Of a stretch of DNA of 64,000 bases, positions 1 to 9,068 are shown in pieces. The notes under the pieces were generated by a model, which was given only the letters and a program-made list of their open reading frames with translations, did no database searches and was not told the DNA's origin. The first letter of the stretch is position 1, and every line of letters begins with the position of its first letter. The translations under genes and the position numbers were made by a program. Source of the DNA: an uncultured Bacteroidales bacterium (GTDB lineage Bacteria > Bacteroidota > Bacteroidia > Bacteroidales > Paludibacteraceae); the NCBI GenBank assembly GCA_900321605.1, contig ONWR01000001.1:22133-86132 (forward strand). The letters are read 5' to 3'.

Positions 1-1806
1 TTATTCAGCGTCTTTCTTAGCTTCTTTCTTAGCGGCTTTTTTAGCCGGAGCAGCCTCAGCCTCCATCGAAGCCTTGAGCTCTGCAAGAGCGGAGAGATCA
101 CCAAGAGTGGTCTTCTCTACCTTCGGCAGGTCGAGAGCGGGTTCCTCAGCCTTAGCAACTTTCTTAGCAGCCTTAGCCGGAGCCTCTTTGCGCTCCTCCC
201 AAGTGCGGAGGTGGCTTACGAGAATACGCTTAGCGTCGCGGTTGAACTCGATTACCTTGAACGGCAGAGTGTCGCCCACAGCAACCGGCGATTTGTCCTC
301 TTTCTGGAGGTGACGGGTTGTGCAGAATGCCTCAACACCTTCCTCGAGGGAAACAACAGCGCCCTTGTCGGTCAGTTCAACTACTTTACCATCTACGATG
401 GTGTCTACGCCAAACTTAGCTTCGAGTTCCTCCCAAGGATTCTCCTCGAGCTGCTTGTGACCAAGGCTGAGACGGCGGTTAGCTACGTCGATGTCGAGAA
501 CAACTACCTCGATCTGAGCACCGATCTGGGTGAACTCATTCGGGTGCTTGATCTTCTTGGTCCAGCTGAGGTCAGAGATGTGGATAAGTCCGTCAACGCC
601 CTCTTCGATCTCAACGAAGACACCGAAGTTGGTGAAGTTGCGAACCTTAGCCCAGTGACGTGTACCAACAGCGTACTTGGTCTCCACGTTAGCCCACGGA
701 TCAGCCTTGAGCTGCTTGATACCGAGAGACATCTTACGCTCAGCGCGGTCGAGCGTGAGGATAACAGCATCTACCTCGTCGCCCACTTTCAAGAAGTCGT
801 TAGCGGAACGGAGGTGTTGACTCCAGCTCATCTCAGAAACGTGAACAAGACCCTCAACGCCCTCTGCGATCTCAACGAATGCTCCGTAATCAGCCATAAC
901 GACTACCTTACCGTGCACCTTGTCGCCCACCTTGAGGTTCGGATCAAGGGCATCCCAAGGATGCGGAGCGAGTTGCTTGAGACCGAGCGCGATACGTTTC
1001 TTATCCTCATCGAAATCAAGGATAACCACATTGATCTTCTGGTCGAGTTGCAGGAGCTCGTGCGGATCGTTTACGCGGCCCCAGCTGAGGTCGGTAATAT
1101 GAATGAGACCGTCCACACCACCGAGGTCGATGAATACGCCATAGTTGGTGATGTTCTTAACGGTACCCTCGAGTACCTGACCTTTCTCGAGTTTGCCAAC
1201 GATCTCAGCTTTTTGAGCCTCGAGTTCAGCCTCAATAAGTGCTTTGTGAGAAACAACGACGTTGCGGAACTCAGGGTTGAGTTTCACGATCTTGAACTCC
1301 ATGGTCTTACCCACGAGGATGTCGTAATCGCGAACCGGCTTCACGTCGATCTGGCTGCCCGGGAGGAAAGCCTCCATACCGAGAACGTCCACGATCATGC
1401 CGCCTTTCGAACGCCATTTGATGTAACCGGTAACGATCTCACCAGCGTTGTAAGCCTCGTTAACGCGGTCCCAAGCGCGAGCCGTACGAGCCTCTTTGTG
1501 CGAGAGCACGAGCTGACCCTTCTTGTCCTCCTGGGACTGAATGTACACCTCTACTTTGTCGCCCACTTTGAGATCAGGGTTGTAACGGAACTCAGCTGCC
1601 GGAACGATACCGTCAGACTTGTAACCAACGTTAACAACTACCTCGCGTTTGTTGATGGAAATAACGGTACCCTCTACTACCTCATTGTCCTTGATAGCTG
1701 CGAGAGTGTCGTTGTACTTTTGAATTTCTGCTTCGTTTTGTTTGCCTTGCTTTTGTGCTTCATAGGCATCCCAGTCGAAGTTCTGGAGAGAAAGATTTTC
1801 TGCCAT
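1..1806 (-). CDS. rpsA: 30S ribosomal protein S1
   Basis: Binds mRNA on the 30S subunit during translation initiation. The 601-residue protein has six consecutive S1 (OB-fold) domains at roughly 40-105, 120-190, 205-275, 290-360, 375-447 and 465-533. The repeats carry the typical GVFIDLGGVDGLIH and GAFVEIAEGVEGLVH pattern. A Lys/Ala-rich tail fills 545-601. Six domains and about 600 residues are usual for Bacteroidetes S1. The stop codon is the first three bases of the window, so the gene is complete. A strong minus-strand promoter lies about 170 bases upstream. A 549-codon open frame on the opposite strand is a compositional shadow. Confidence 0.97.
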   Translation of the reverse strand: MAENLSLQNFDWDAYEAQKQGKQNEAEIQKYNDTLAAIKDNEVVEGTVISINKREVVVNVGYKSDGIVPAAEFRYNPDLKVGDKVEVYIQSQEDKKGQLVLSHKEARTARAWDRVNEAYNAGEIVTGYIKWRSKGGMIVDVLGMEAFLPGSQIDVKPVRDYDILVGKTMEFKIVKLNPEFRNVVVSHKALIEAELEAQKAEIVGKLEKGQVLEGTVKNITNYGVFIDLGGVDGLIHITDLSWGRVNDPHELLQLDQKINVVILDFDEDKKRIALGLKQLAPHPWDALDPNLKVGDKVHGKVVVMADYGAFVEIAEGVEGLVHVSEMSWSQHLRSANDFLKVGDEVDAVILTLDRAERKMSLGIKQLKADPWANVETKYAVGTRHWAKVRNFTNFGVFVEIEEGVDGLIHISDLSWTKKIKHPNEFTQIGAQIEVVVLDIDVANRRLSLGHKQLEENPWEELEAKFGVDTIVDGKVVELTDKGAVVSLEEGVEAFCTTRHLQKEDKSPVAVGDTLPFKVIEFNRDAKRILVSHLRTWEERKEAPAKAAKKVAKAEEPALDLPKVEKTTLGDLSALAELKASMEAEAAPAKKAAKKEAKKDAE

Positions 1807-1839
1807 GAGAAAAATTTTGTGGGAAGCAAAATTTTTTGG

Positions 1840-1867
1840 TCGTTAGTCGTTGGTCATTAGTCGTTGG
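1840..1867. repeat. heptamer tandem repeat
   Basis: Four 7-base units (TCGTTAG, TCGTTGG, TCATTAG, TCGTTGG) in the rpsA leader. It is one of several short-unit tandem repeats in the gaps of this window. Confidence 0.7.
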
Positions 1868-1972
1868 ACAAGCGGCAACGCGTGATCAAAATTATTCCGG
1901 ATTCCCGTTAAAAAGTTAGTATTTTAGCCTTTTAGCCGTCACTCTTTGATAGCGGCGCGCGAAAAAAGCGTG

Positions 1973-2004
1973 CAAAGGTACGACTTTTTTTCGGAATACG
2001 CAAA
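1973..2004 (-). promoter_or_regulatory. rpsA promoter (-33/-7)
   Basis: On the minus strand: -33 TTTG (2001-2004), 20-base spacer, -7 TACCTTTG (1973-1980). Back-to-back with the promoter at 2020-2051. Confidence 0.85.
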
Positions 2005-2019
2005 TTTTTCGGCATAATA

Positions 2020-2051
2020 TTTGCATATTTGACAAAAAAGTAGTAATTTTG
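2020..2051 (+). promoter_or_regulatory. promoter of the 2098-5283 operon
   Basis: TTTG at 2020-2023, 20-base spacer, TAATTTTG at 2044-2051, about 46 bases before the ATG at 2098. Confidence 0.85.
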
Positions 2052-2097
2052 CAGCGAAATTGCATACTACGAATATTAACGAGAAAATTTTAGGCAT

Positions 2098-2532
2098 ATG
2101 AAAAAATCATTTATTGTAGCCTTGATGGCATTCGTTTGCAGCCTGAGTGCGTGCGCAGACGATCAGTTGGTAACCTTCGCACAGCTGCCGGTAGCAGCTC
2201 AAAACACTGTGAAGCAGTATTTCGATGAAGCAAACATCGCTTTCTGTACCTTGGATCGCGAGTTCCTCGGCAAAGAATACAAAGTGCAGTTCAACGATGG
2301 TTCTGAGATCAAGTTCGAAGGCGACGGAAGTCTGCACAGTGTGGATTGTAAGTCCCGTGCCGTTCCGGACGCTTTAGTACCGGAGATCGTTCGTCAGCAA
2401 GTGAAAGCTTCGTTCCCGCAAGCCGTGATCGTAGAATGGGGCAAAGACGACCGGGGTTGGAAAGCAGAACTGAGCAATCAGTTGGAGCTCAAGTTCAACA
2501 GCAAGTACCAGATGAGCGGTGTAGATGATTAA
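2098..2532 (+). CDS. PepSY-like lipoprotein (DUF2874-type)
   Basis: A 144-residue exported protein. The N-terminus is a lipoprotein signal with lipobox LSAC (Cys near residue 19). The rest resembles the Bacteroidetes PepSY-like putative inhibitor family (PF11396), with alternating beta strands and patterns such as YKVQFNDGSEIKFEGDG and WKAELSNQLELKF. Family members are periplasmic and of unknown biochemical role. It is the first gene of an operon with the membrane protein and M23 peptidase that follow, so an envelope role is likely but inferred. Confidence 0.75.
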   Translation: MKKSFIVALMAFVCSLSACADDQLVTFAQLPVAAQNTVKQYFDEANIAFCTLDREFLGKEYKVQFNDGSEIKFEGDGSLHSVDCKSRAVPDALVPEIVRQQVKASFPQAVIVEWGKDDRGWKAELSNQLELKFNSKYQMSGVDD

Positions 2533-2545
2533 AAACGAGCATAAT

Positions 2546-4267
2546 ATGGCTAAGTACAATTGGTATTTTGCGAACGTGGGTGGAGTGACCCGCGTTCGTA
2601 TTCAGTCGGCGGAGGACATCCGCCATTTGGGTGAGTTGGACAAGAAGATGTGGACGGTATTGTCCTGTCCGACCACGGGTTTGGAGATCAGCTCGGATTC
2701 GCTAAGTCTGATGGATCTCGACGGTGACGGTAAGCTGCGTGTCAAAGAGGTGATCGCTACGGCGGAGTACCTATGCGGCGCACTCAAAGATCCCGAGACC
2801 TTGTTCGAGCAGAAAGATGAGCTCGAAGTGGGGAACATCACCGAAGAGGCGATCAAGACCGTTGCTGAGAAATTGGCGAAAGACGGTGTAGTGAGCCTTG
2901 GCGATGTGCAGGCAGCTATCGATGGTGTGACGATCGAGGCGAAGCCCGTTCCGGAGGCACCTTTGGCAGCCGATGTGATCGCGGCTTACAAGGAGAAACA
3001 GGCGGAATATGCGGCTTATTTCGAGCAGGAGAAATTGCAGAAACTGGGTTTGGCTGTTATCGCCGAAGAGACTCCGAAGCCCGGCATGAAGGAGAAAGAT
3101 TTCTTGGAGATGGGCAAGCAGATCGCTGATTATGAGGCAGCTAAGGCAGAAGCAGAGAAAGCTAACGCTGATGCATTGGAGGCTGCGAAAGCAGAGTTCA
3201 TGCCGCTGCGTAAGTTGCTGTTGTTACACCGCGATTTCTACCGTTTGCTGCGTAACTTCGTGACCTTGGAGGACTTCTATGACAATGACAAGAAGACCGT
3301 TGCTTCGTTTGAGGCAGGTACACTTATTATAGATCAGCGCGCGTGTCGCCTGTGTATGCGCGTACAAGACCCTGCGAAACATGATGCGCAAGCTCCGCTG
3401 TCCGGCATGTATCTACTGTACTGCAACTGTGAGAGCAAGAAACTGGGCAAGTCGATGCAGATTGTTGCGGCTGTGACGCAAGGCGAGGTGAACAACCTCA
3501 GCATCGGTAAGAACGCTATTTTCTATGACAACGACGGTAACGACTACGATGCTACGGTGACGAAGATCATCGACAACCCGATCTCTATCCGTCAGGCGTT
3601 CTGGACTCCGTATCGTAAGTTCGGCAACTGGATTCAGGAGAAGATCAATAAGTCTGCGGCAGAGAAAGACGCGAAAGCGTTTGGCGATCTGACCGCTAAA
3701 GCCGATGCAGCAGCTGATCCGAACGCAGAGAAGAAACCTGCATTCGACATCGCTAAGTTCGCCGGTATCTTCGCTGCTATCGGTATGGCTTTAGGTATGA
3801 TCGGCTCGGCGTTGGTGAGCGTAGCACACGGTCTAAAAGGATTTACATGGTGGCAGTATATGATCATCTTTGTATGTATCTTGCTGGTTATCAGCGGTCC
3901 GAGTATGATCATGGCTTGGCTTAAGTTGCGTCGTCGTAACTTAGCTCCGGTGCTCAATGCGAACGGCTGGGCAGTCAACTCCGATGCGATCATCTCCGTC
4001 ATCTTCGGTCGTACGCTGACCGAGCAGGTAGCGTTCCCGATCGTAAAAGTGAAGAGACATCATCTGACGCCTTGGGTGATTGTGATGCTGTATTTCAGCC
4101 TTGTGGCTATTTTAGGTCTGGGCGGTTACGGCATCTATCGTTATATGAATCGTGAGAAGGTAAACAAAGCAGAAGTAGAGGCTGTCCTTGAACCGGAAAA
4201 GCCCATAGTGGAAGAAGTGGAGTCTGTTGAGCCTGTTGCGACCGTAGCAGAGGAGGGCGCAGAATGA
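2546..4267 (+). CDS. membrane protein with EF-hand-like loop
   Basis: I do not recognise a named family. The 573-residue protein has an EF-hand-like loop ([12 protein letters not shown], residues 57-68), an Ala/Glu/Lys-rich helical stretch around 110-200, and a Cys-rich region near 265-300 (RACRLCM and YCNC) that could bind a metal. Two hydrophobic hairpin-like segments follow around 405-460 and one near 510-540. The C-terminus is acidic. I chose ATG 2546 (MAKYNW) over the in-frame ATG at 2525, which overlaps the upstream stop. Its stop overlaps the next start as ATGA, so it is translationally coupled to the M23 peptidase. Confidence 0.7.
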   Translation: MAKYNWYFANVGGVTRVRIQSAEDIRHLGELDKKMWTVLSCPTTGLEISSDSLSLMDLDGDGKLRVKEVIATAEYLCGALKDPETLFEQKDELEVGNITEEAIKTVAEKLAKDGVVSLGDVQAAIDGVTIEAKPVPEAPLAADVIAAYKEKQAEYAAYFEQEKLQKLGLAVIAEETPKPGMKEKDFLEMGKQIADYEAAKAEAEKANADALEAAKAEFMPLRKLLLLHRDFYRLLRNFVTLEDFYDNDKKTVASFEAGTLIIDQRACRLCMRVQDPAKHDAQAPLSGMYLLYCNCESKKLGKSMQIVAAVTQGEVNNLSIGKNAIFYDNDGNDYDATVTKIIDNPISIRQAFWTPYRKFGNWIQEKINKSAAEKDAKAFGDLTAKADAAADPNAEKKPAFDIAKFAGIFAAIGMALGMIGSALVSVAHGLKGFTWWQYMIIFVCILLVISGPSMIMAWLKLRRRNLAPVLNANGWAVNSDAIISVIFGRTLTEQVAFPIVKVKRHHLTPWVIVMLYFSLVAILGLGGYGIYRYMNREKVNKAEVEAVLEPEKPIVEEVESVEPVATVAEEGAE

Positions 4268-5283
4268 GAAAGGCTCTATTGACGGTCGGCTGCTGGCTGT
4301 TAGCCATCGGTTTTGCTTTTGCGCAGGATGTGCCTGCGGTAACGAATACTCCCTTGGACAGCACAGCCGTTGACAGCGAAGGCGATGAGTTGGAAGAACT
4401 GGACGATCTGGATGTACGTGCGTCCCAATTACCGGAATGTCTGGCAGGTCTCTTTTCGCATGACACGCTGATCTTAGGCTGCGAGTTAGACCTTCTGCCG
4501 CAGAAGATCGTCGTGCGTACCAAAGACGGAGATGTGGTCTATAAGATTGCTCCGCAGTTCATGCTGGACACCATGCTTATCAACCATCACCCTGCGGACA
4601 GTATCTATCGTTTCATCTGGACGGACGAGCGTGTGAACCCGTATGGCACGATGTTCGACAGCATCAAGGACGATGTGCATATTCCGATGGCAGGTTTCCG
4701 TCTGCCGGCTCCGGGTTACGTAACCAGCCCGTACGGATGGCGTCGTAACCGAATGCACAAAGGAACCGACATCAAAGTGCAAGTGGGCGATTCGATCCGC
4801 TGTGCTTGGGACGGTCAGGTGCGTATCGTGGGCTGGGACCCGAGAGGTTATGGTTATTTCGTAGTGGTGCGTCACCACAACGGTTTGGAGACCGTCTATG
4901 GTCACCTCAGCCGTCCGTTAGTGGATGAATATGAGCCGGTTAAGGCAGGTTATGTCTTGGGTCTGGGCGGTAACACAGGTCGTTCGACCGGTAGCCATCT
5001 GCACTTCGAGCTGCGATACTTAGGCGAAGCCATCAACCCCGAGCAGGTCATCAACTTCGCATCGGGTGAGCTGCGCAACAAAGACGAGCACCTCATCGGC
5101 ATCAAGGCGATGAAGCAAGCTCGTGCGGCAGCTGCGGCGATGAAGTACCATAAGGTCAGAAGCGGCGACACCCTCTCCGGTATTGCCAAGAAATACGGCA
5201 CATCCGTCAAAGCGCTCTGTCGTCTGAACGGTATCAAGGAGACCAAAGTGCTCCAGATCGGACAGAAACTGAGAGTGAGGTAA
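4264..5283 (+). CDS. M23 (LytM) endopeptidase with LysM domain
   Basis: A predicted exported peptidoglycan hydrolase of 339 residues. It has a signal peptide (residues 1-20, cleavage after AFA), an acidic linker (30-60), a LytM/M23 metallopeptidase core with zinc-site residues H165 and D169 (HKGTD), H214, and H245-L-H247, then a C-terminal LysM domain at about 295-339 ([17 protein letters not shown]). M23 enzymes cut peptide cross-links, and LysM binds the glycan strand. All catalytic residues are present, so it is probably active rather than an EnvC-type activator. It overlaps the upstream gene by four bases and is followed by a terminator. Confidence 0.93.
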   Translation: MRKALLTVGCWLLAIGFAFAQDVPAVTNTPLDSTAVDSEGDELEELDDLDVRASQLPECLAGLFSHDTLILGCELDLLPQKIVVRTKDGDVVYKIAPQFMLDTMLINHHPADSIYRFIWTDERVNPYGTMFDSIKDDVHIPMAGFRLPAPGYVTSPYGWRRNRMHKGTDIKVQVGDSIRCAWDGQVRIVGWDPRGYGYFVVVRHHNGLETVYGHLSRPLVDEYEPVKAGYVLGLGGNTGRSTGSHLHFELRYLGEAINPEQVINFASGELRNKDEHLIGIKAMKQARAAAAAMKYHKVRSGDTLSGIAKKYGTSVKALCRLNGIKETKVLQIGQKLRVR

Positions 5284-5300
5284 AAAGCCTAACCCCCAAC

Positions 5301-5330
5301 CCCCTTCCCTAAAAGGAAGGGGCATTTTTA
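5301..5330 (+). terminator. intrinsic terminator, GC palindrome
   Basis: CCCCTTCC (5301-5308), 6-base loop, GGAAGGGG (5315-5322), then CATTTTTATT. The same CCCTTCCCT/AGGGAAGGG core recurs inside coding sequence at 26.9 and 27.8 kb, so this may be a member of a mobile palindromic repeat family. Confidence 0.75.
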
Positions 5331-5798
5331 TTCATGGTGGTATGGTTCGTTACGGAGAATGGTCATAGCACGGTAGATCTGTTCGATTGCCATGAGCCGA
5401 ATCATCTGGTGGGAGAAAGTCATTTGACTGAGAGACAGTTTGCCGTTTGCACGGGAATAGACAGCCGGACTGAAACCAAAAGCACCGCCGATGACGAGAG
5501 CGAGGTCTTTGCCGGAAGACATCTTCTTTTGCAGATAATCAGCAAAGTCCATAGACCGGAACTCACGTCCGTGTTCGTCCAATAGAATGACGTCCATCGA
5601 AGGCGTGAGACGCGCCAAAAGGGCTTCGCCTTCCGCCGTCTTCAGCTGCTCTTGGCTGAGCGATTTGGCATTCTTGACATCCGGTATCACTACTAACTCA
5701 AACGGCACATAGTGTTTGAGCCGTTGACGGTATTCGTCGATGAGGGATTGGAGACGAGCGTCACTCGTTGATCCAATCATAAATAAATGAATCTTCAT
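5328..5798 (-). CDS. rlmH: 23S rRNA (pseudouridine1915-N3)-methyltransferase
   Basis: SPOUT-class methyltransferase that methylates pseudouridine 1915 in helix 69 of 23S rRNA, using SAM. The 156-residue protein matches the family length. It contains the SAM-binding knot (LALVIGGAFGFSPAVY) and the C-terminal SLSQMTFSHQMIRLMAIEQI and RAMTILRNEPYHHE motifs. I chose the start at 5798 (MKIHLFMIG) because the longer frame to 5870 adds 24 residues not found in the family. The small frame at 5761-5910 overlaps its start by 38 bases, suggesting coupled translation. Confidence 0.95.
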   Translation of the reverse strand: MKIHLFMIGSTSDARLQSLIDEYRQRLKHYVPFELVVIPDVKNAKSLSQEQLKTAEGEALLARLTPSMDVILLDEHGREFRSMDFADYLQKKMSSGKDLALVIGGAFGFSPAVYSRANGKLSLSQMTFSHQMIRLMAIEQIYRAMTILRNEPYHHE

Positions 5799-5910
5799 CT
5801 GTGTAATAGGCTTCGTAGTCCTCGCCTGTCCAATGGTATTTATAGATGACGTTATATCCCATGAAAACAAGGGCGCAAAGTAAGAAAAATATACAAAATA
5901 TCTTTTTCAC
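5761..5910 (-). CDS. small membrane protein overlapping rlmH start
   Basis: A 49-codon frame read from GTG at 5908-5910. The product has an N-terminal Lys-Lys, one strongly hydrophobic segment (IFCIFFLLCALVFMGY, residues 4-19) and an acidic, Tyr-rich tail (YHWTGEDYEAYYTDEDS). Support: signal-anchor architecture, position directly behind a consensus promoter, and overlap with the start of rlmH in another frame. The GTG falls at the expected transcription start, so the message would be leaderless. ATG at residue 17 is an alternative. No known function. Confidence 0.55.
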   Translation of the reverse strand: MKKIFCIFFLLCALVFMGYNVIYKYHWTGEDYEAYYTDEDSFIYDWINE

Positions 5911-5914
5911 GCTG

Positions 5915-5946
5915 CAAAAGTACAAAAAAATTTGCATATGTGCAAA
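5915..5946 (-). promoter_or_regulatory. promoter of small ORF/rlmH
   Basis: Minus strand: -33 TTTG (5943-5946), 20-base spacer, -7 TACTTTTG (5915-5922). It overlaps the divergent nadC promoter, so the two cannot be occupied at once. Confidence 0.8.
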
Positions 5947-5962
5947 AAAAAGAGTAATTTTG
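5931..5962 (+). promoter_or_regulatory. nadC promoter
   Basis: TTTG (5931-5934), 20-base spacer, TAATTTTG (5955-5962); nadC starts about 20 bases downstream. Confidence 0.85.
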
Positions 5963-5982
5963 CAGCATAAATTTTACAGATT

Positions 5983-6849
5983 ATGGAAAAACAAGAACTT
6001 CGTAAGCTTATTGCTATCTGGTTTGAAGAGGACATCCGTGATGGTGATCACACCTCGCTTAGTTGTATTCCTCCGACCCAAATGGGTTGCCAGCAGTTGA
6101 TCATCAAAGATACAGGCGTGTTAGCCGGTGTTGAGGTAGCGAAAGAGATCATCGCCTATTTCGATCCGGAGTGCCGTGTGGAGCAGTTCCTGCATGACGG
6201 CGATCATGTGAAGCCCGGAGACGTGGCTTTCAAGGTCTATGGTAAAGAGCTGAGTCTCCTGCAAATCGAGCGTACGATGCTCAATATCATGCAACGTATG
6301 TCCGGCGTAGCGACCACAGCGCATAAGTATCAATCCCTCATTGAGGACACCGGCTGCCACGTGCTCGACACCCGTAAGACGACGCCGGGTCTGCGCTATT
6401 TGGAGAAAGAGGCTGTAGTACTCGGAGGCGGTATGAACCACCGAATTGGTCTCTTCGACATGATCCTGCTCAAGGACAACCATGTGGATTTCGCAGGAGG
6501 CATCACGAACGCGCTTACGCGTGCACGCGATTATTGTAAGGAAAAGGGTAAAGCCCTCAAGATCGAGATCGAGGTGCGTAATTTCGATGAGATCAACGAA
6601 GCTCTTTCGACCAATATCCCCGACCGCATCATGCTTGATAACTTCACGCCGGAGAAGACACGCGAAGCCGTCCTTCTCATCCGTCAATGGGAGAAAACGG
6701 CAGGTCGTCATATGGAGATCGAGTCATCCGGCGGCATCACCATCGACACCATCCGCAGCTACGCTGTGACGGGTGTGGATTTCGTTTCCGTCGGTGCGCT
6801 GACCCATAGTTACAAGAGCCTTGACATGAGCTTCAAGGCGGTGAAATAA
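5983..6849 (+). CDS. nadC: nicotinate-nucleotide pyrophosphorylase (carboxylating)
   Basis: Quinolinate phosphoribosyltransferase: quinolinate plus PRPP gives nicotinate mononucleotide, CO2 and PPi, the last step of de novo pyridine-ring synthesis for NAD. The 288-residue protein has the usual length. Motifs include EEDIRDGDHTS near the N-terminus, LDTRKTTPGLR (substrate-binding Arg/Lys), GGGMNHRIGLFDMILLKDNH, and the C-terminal barrel motifs IMLDNF and IESSGGI. It is monocistronic, with its own promoter and a shared downstream terminator. Confidence 0.97.
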   Translation: MEKQELRKLIAIWFEEDIRDGDHTSLSCIPPTQMGCQQLIIKDTGVLAGVEVAKEIIAYFDPECRVEQFLHDGDHVKPGDVAFKVYGKELSLLQIERTMLNIMQRMSGVATTAHKYQSLIEDTGCHVLDTRKTTPGLRYLEKEAVVLGGGMNHRIGLFDMILLKDNHVDFAGGITNALTRARDYCKEKGKALKIEIEVRNFDEINEALSTNIPDRIMLDNFTPEKTREAVLLIRQWEKTAGRHMEIESSGGITIDTIRSYAVTGVDFVSVGALTHSYKSLDMSFKAVK

Positions 6850-6850
6850 A

Positions 6851-6878
6851 GTTGAAAGTTGAAAGTTGAAAGTTGAAA
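6851..6878. repeat. GTTGAAA x4 tandem repeat
   Basis: Four exact 7-base units GTTGAAA directly after the nadC stop. Confidence 0.9.
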
Positions 6879-6884
6879 GAAAAG

Positions 6885-6916
6885 AAATAGTCGGACTATC
6901 GAAGTCCGACTATTTT
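6885..6916. terminator. bidirectional terminator, nadC/queE
   Basis: A 13-bp perfect stem (6885-6897 with 6903-6915) and 5-base loop. A T run follows on the plus side, and A-rich sequence on the other side gives U on the minus transcript. It covers the stop codon of queE, so the last residues of QueE are encoded in the stem. Confidence 0.85.
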
Positions 6917-7519
6917 GTGTAACTGGACACTCAGGCGCCAGAAGGGATGAGAGAGGATGTACCGGACGGTGTCATCGAGATTATCGTTGCGGTCATCTTC
7001 GCCGGAATCGATGTTCTCGATGAGCCAAGCTCCCGTAAAACGAAGCGGTTGAAGCAACCAGTGTTCTGCCTCTATCTGTTCGCGCCAAACCTCCGGATCA
7101 TACGTGCCCGTGAAGACCACTTTGACCTCGTTCGCCTTGCGCAGAGCCAGCTTCGTACCCTCTTTGGGCGAACAAGTAACCCAATTGATGCCTTCCGGAA
7201 GCGGACGTGTGCCGTTGGTCTCTATACCAATATAGAAACCTGCCTCGTGCAGGGCGTCGATGAGCGGTTTGTCCACCTGCAGGGACGGCTCGCCTCCTGT
7301 CAGCACGCACATCTTATGCCGCTCATTGGGAATGTCGTACAGTTCCACCACTTCCGCTACGATCTCCTCCGCCGTCATCTCATTGTAGTCCGTAAAATCG
7401 GTATCACACCAAGGACAGCGAAGGTTACATCCGCTGAATCGCACAAACACAGCAGGGATGCCGCTATGTGCTCCTTCCCCCTGAAGCGTATAAAATATTT
7501 CGTTAACGCGATAACTCAA
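6896..7519 (-). CDS. queE: 7-carboxy-7-deazaguanine synthase
   Basis: Radical-SAM enzyme converting 6-carboxytetrahydropterin to 7-carboxy-7-deazaguanine in queuosine synthesis. The 207-residue protein has FYTLQGEGAHSG at the N-terminus, the QueE-type cluster motif C31-x3-C35-x2-C38 (CNLRCPWC) for the 4Fe-4S cluster, and VLTGGEP for SAM binding. It is the last gene of the que operon (order of transcription queF, queC, queD, queE), which together makes and reduces preQ0. Confidence 0.96.
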   Translation of the reverse strand: MSYRVNEIFYTLQGEGAHSGIPAVFVRFSGCNLRCPWCDTDFTDYNEMTAEEIVAEVVELYDIPNERHKMCVLTGGEPSLQVDKPLIDALHEAGFYIGIETNGTRPLPEGINWVTCSPKEGTKLALRKANEVKVVFTGTYDPEVWREQIEAEHWLLQPLRFTGAWLIENIDSGEDDRNDNLDDTVRYILSHPFWRLSVQLHKIVGLR

Positions 7520-7540
7520 ATCTTCAAATCTTCAAATCAT

Positions 7541-7873
7541 TCAATCGCGCTCATAGATGGCGGTGTTGCCTTCGGATTCTTGGACGGAGACTTTGTAGCA
7601 GTTCTCCACATGGTCGCAGATCCATTTGGCGATGTTCTCCGCCGACGGATTGACGTCGAGCACTTCGTTGATATACTTATGGTCAAAAGTGTCCTTGACC
7701 ACTTTCTTGATATGCGTAAAATCGGTGACCATACCATCTTGGTTCAGCTCTTTAGCTTTGCAATACACGACGATGATCCAGTTATGACCATGCAGGTTCT
7801 CGCATTTGCTCTCATACGAAAGCATCAGATTATGCGCCGCTGAAATCTCTATCCTCTTCTCTACGTAGTACAT
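7541..7873 (-). CDS. queD: 6-carboxy-5,6,7,8-tetrahydropterin synthase
   Basis: PTPS-family enzyme making 6-carboxytetrahydropterin from dihydroneopterin triphosphate. It has 110 residues. Zinc ligands are H14, H28 and H30 (LHGHNW), the catalytic Cys is C24 (SKCEN), and VTDF and FDHKYIN motifs follow. AT-rich 8-base repeats (CTTCAAAT-like, about 7517-7545) fill the short gap to queE. Confidence 0.95.
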   Translation of the reverse strand: MYYVEKRIEISAAHNLMLSYESKCENLHGHNWIIVVYCKAKELNQDGMVTDFTHIKKVVKDTFDHKYINEVLDVNPSAENIAKWICDHVENCYKVSVQESEGNTAIYERD

Positions 7874-7896
7874 GTTTAATTCTTAATTCATAATTT

Positions 7897-8550
7897 TTAA
7901 TTCTCATAGACTGTTGTGTCCTCAATCCCGGCTTGCGCTAAAGCTTCTTTGCGTTCGCGGCATGTTCCGCAGACTCCGCAATGATGCTCGCCGCCTTTGT
8001 AGCAACTCCAAGTCTCCGAGTAGTCGATATGCAGGTCTTTGCCTTTGGATGCAATCTCAGCCTTGGTCAGATGGGTATAAGGAGTGAGCAACTGAACGCC
8101 GTTCCATGTGCCGAAATGGATGGCGTTGTTCATCGCCTCCACGAACTCCGGACGACAATCCGGATAGATCGTATGGTCTCCGGCATGGTTTGCCAAGAGG
8201 ACATATTGCAGTTTGTTGTTCTCCGCTATACCTGCTGCGATGGACAGCATGATACCGTTACGGAACGGCACAACGGTCGATTTCATGTTCGCCTCATCGT
8301 AGTTACCCTCGGGAATAGCGTCGGCTCCTTCGAGCAGTGAGGACTTGAAGAACTGTTTGATGAACGGCAAACGAATGATCCTATGGGGAATACCCAAACG
8401 CTCACAATGCAGTTTAGCAAACTCCAACTCTCGGTCGTTATGGTTGCTTCCATAGTGAAACGAAAGCGCCATACCGATTCGGTATTGGTATTCGTACAAA
8501 AGTGTGGTGGAGTCTAACCCACCGGACAAAACAATTATTGAGTCTTTCAC
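7897..8550 (-). CDS. queC: 7-cyano-7-deazaguanine (preQ0) synthase
   Basis: ATP-dependent conversion of 7-carboxy-7-deazaguanine and ammonia to preQ0. The 217-residue protein has the PP-loop SGGLDSTT at residues 9-16 and a C-terminal zinc site CGVCGTCRERKEAL, both diagnostic. Short AT-rich tandem repeats separate it from queF. Confidence 0.97.
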   Translation of the reverse strand: MKDSIIVLSGGLDSTTLLYEYQYRIGMALSFHYGSNHNDRELEFAKLHCERLGIPHRIIRLPFIKQFFKSSLLEGADAIPEGNYDEANMKSTVVPFRNGIMLSIAAGIAENNKLQYVLLANHAGDHTIYPDCRPEFVEAMNNAIHFGTWNGVQLLTPYTHLTKAEIASKGKDLHIDYSETWSCYKGGEHHCGVCGTCRERKEALAQAGIEDTTVYEN

Positions 8551-8588
8551 GATGAATAATGAATAATTAACAATGAATAATTAATATC

Positions 8589-9068
8589 TCAATTCCTATT
8601 GGTTGCGGCTTTGAACTGTTCAAAAAGTCTCTGCTTTTTGAGTTCCTGATGAGCATCATCGGCGTAATTAGCAAAGGGATAGATGCTGATTCCGCCGCGA
8701 GGCATGAAATAGCCTGTTACCTCAAGGTACTTCGGATCCATCAACTTGACCAGATCTTTCATGATGATGTTCACGCAATCTTCATGAAAATCCCCATGGT
8801 TGCGGAAGGAAAAGAGGTAGAGTTTGAGACTTTTGCTCTCCACCATCTTCTCACGCGGGATATATGAGATATAAATATGTCCGAAATCCGGCTGTCCTGT
8901 TTTGGGGCAAAGCGTGGTGAACTCCGGGCAGTTGAAGGTAACGAGATACTCGTTTTCTGGGTGTTTGTTCGGGAAGGTCTCCAACACGTCTGGGTTGTAA
9001 TTATCGCTATACTGCACGTGTTGATTCCCAAGGAGGGTAACCCCCTGTAATTCATTTTCTGTTCGCAT
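8589..9068 (-). CDS. queF: NADPH-dependent preQ0 reductase
   Basis: Reduces the nitrile of preQ0 to preQ1. The 159-residue single-domain form has the thioimide-forming Cys C54 in [12 protein letters not shown], the acid D61, and the [19 protein letters not shown]-binding motif. I chose the start at 9068 because the frame upstream runs into the promoter. As the promoter-proximal gene of queF-C-D-E it follows a 62-base leader that might hold a preQ1 sensor. Confidence 0.95.
   Translation of the reverse strand: MRTENELQGVTLLGNQHVQYSDNYNPDVLETFPNKHPENEYLVTFNCPEFTTLCPKTGQPDFGHIYISYIPREKMVESKSLKLYLFSFRNHGDFHEDCVNIIMKDLVKLMDPKYLEVTGYFMPRGGISIYPFANYADDAHQELKKQRLFEQFKAATNRN

Noticed and set aside
211..1860. 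549-codon open frame on the plus strand opposite rpsA
   Set aside because: It mirrors the codon structure of the S1 repeats, has no family features and no promoter; a shadow.
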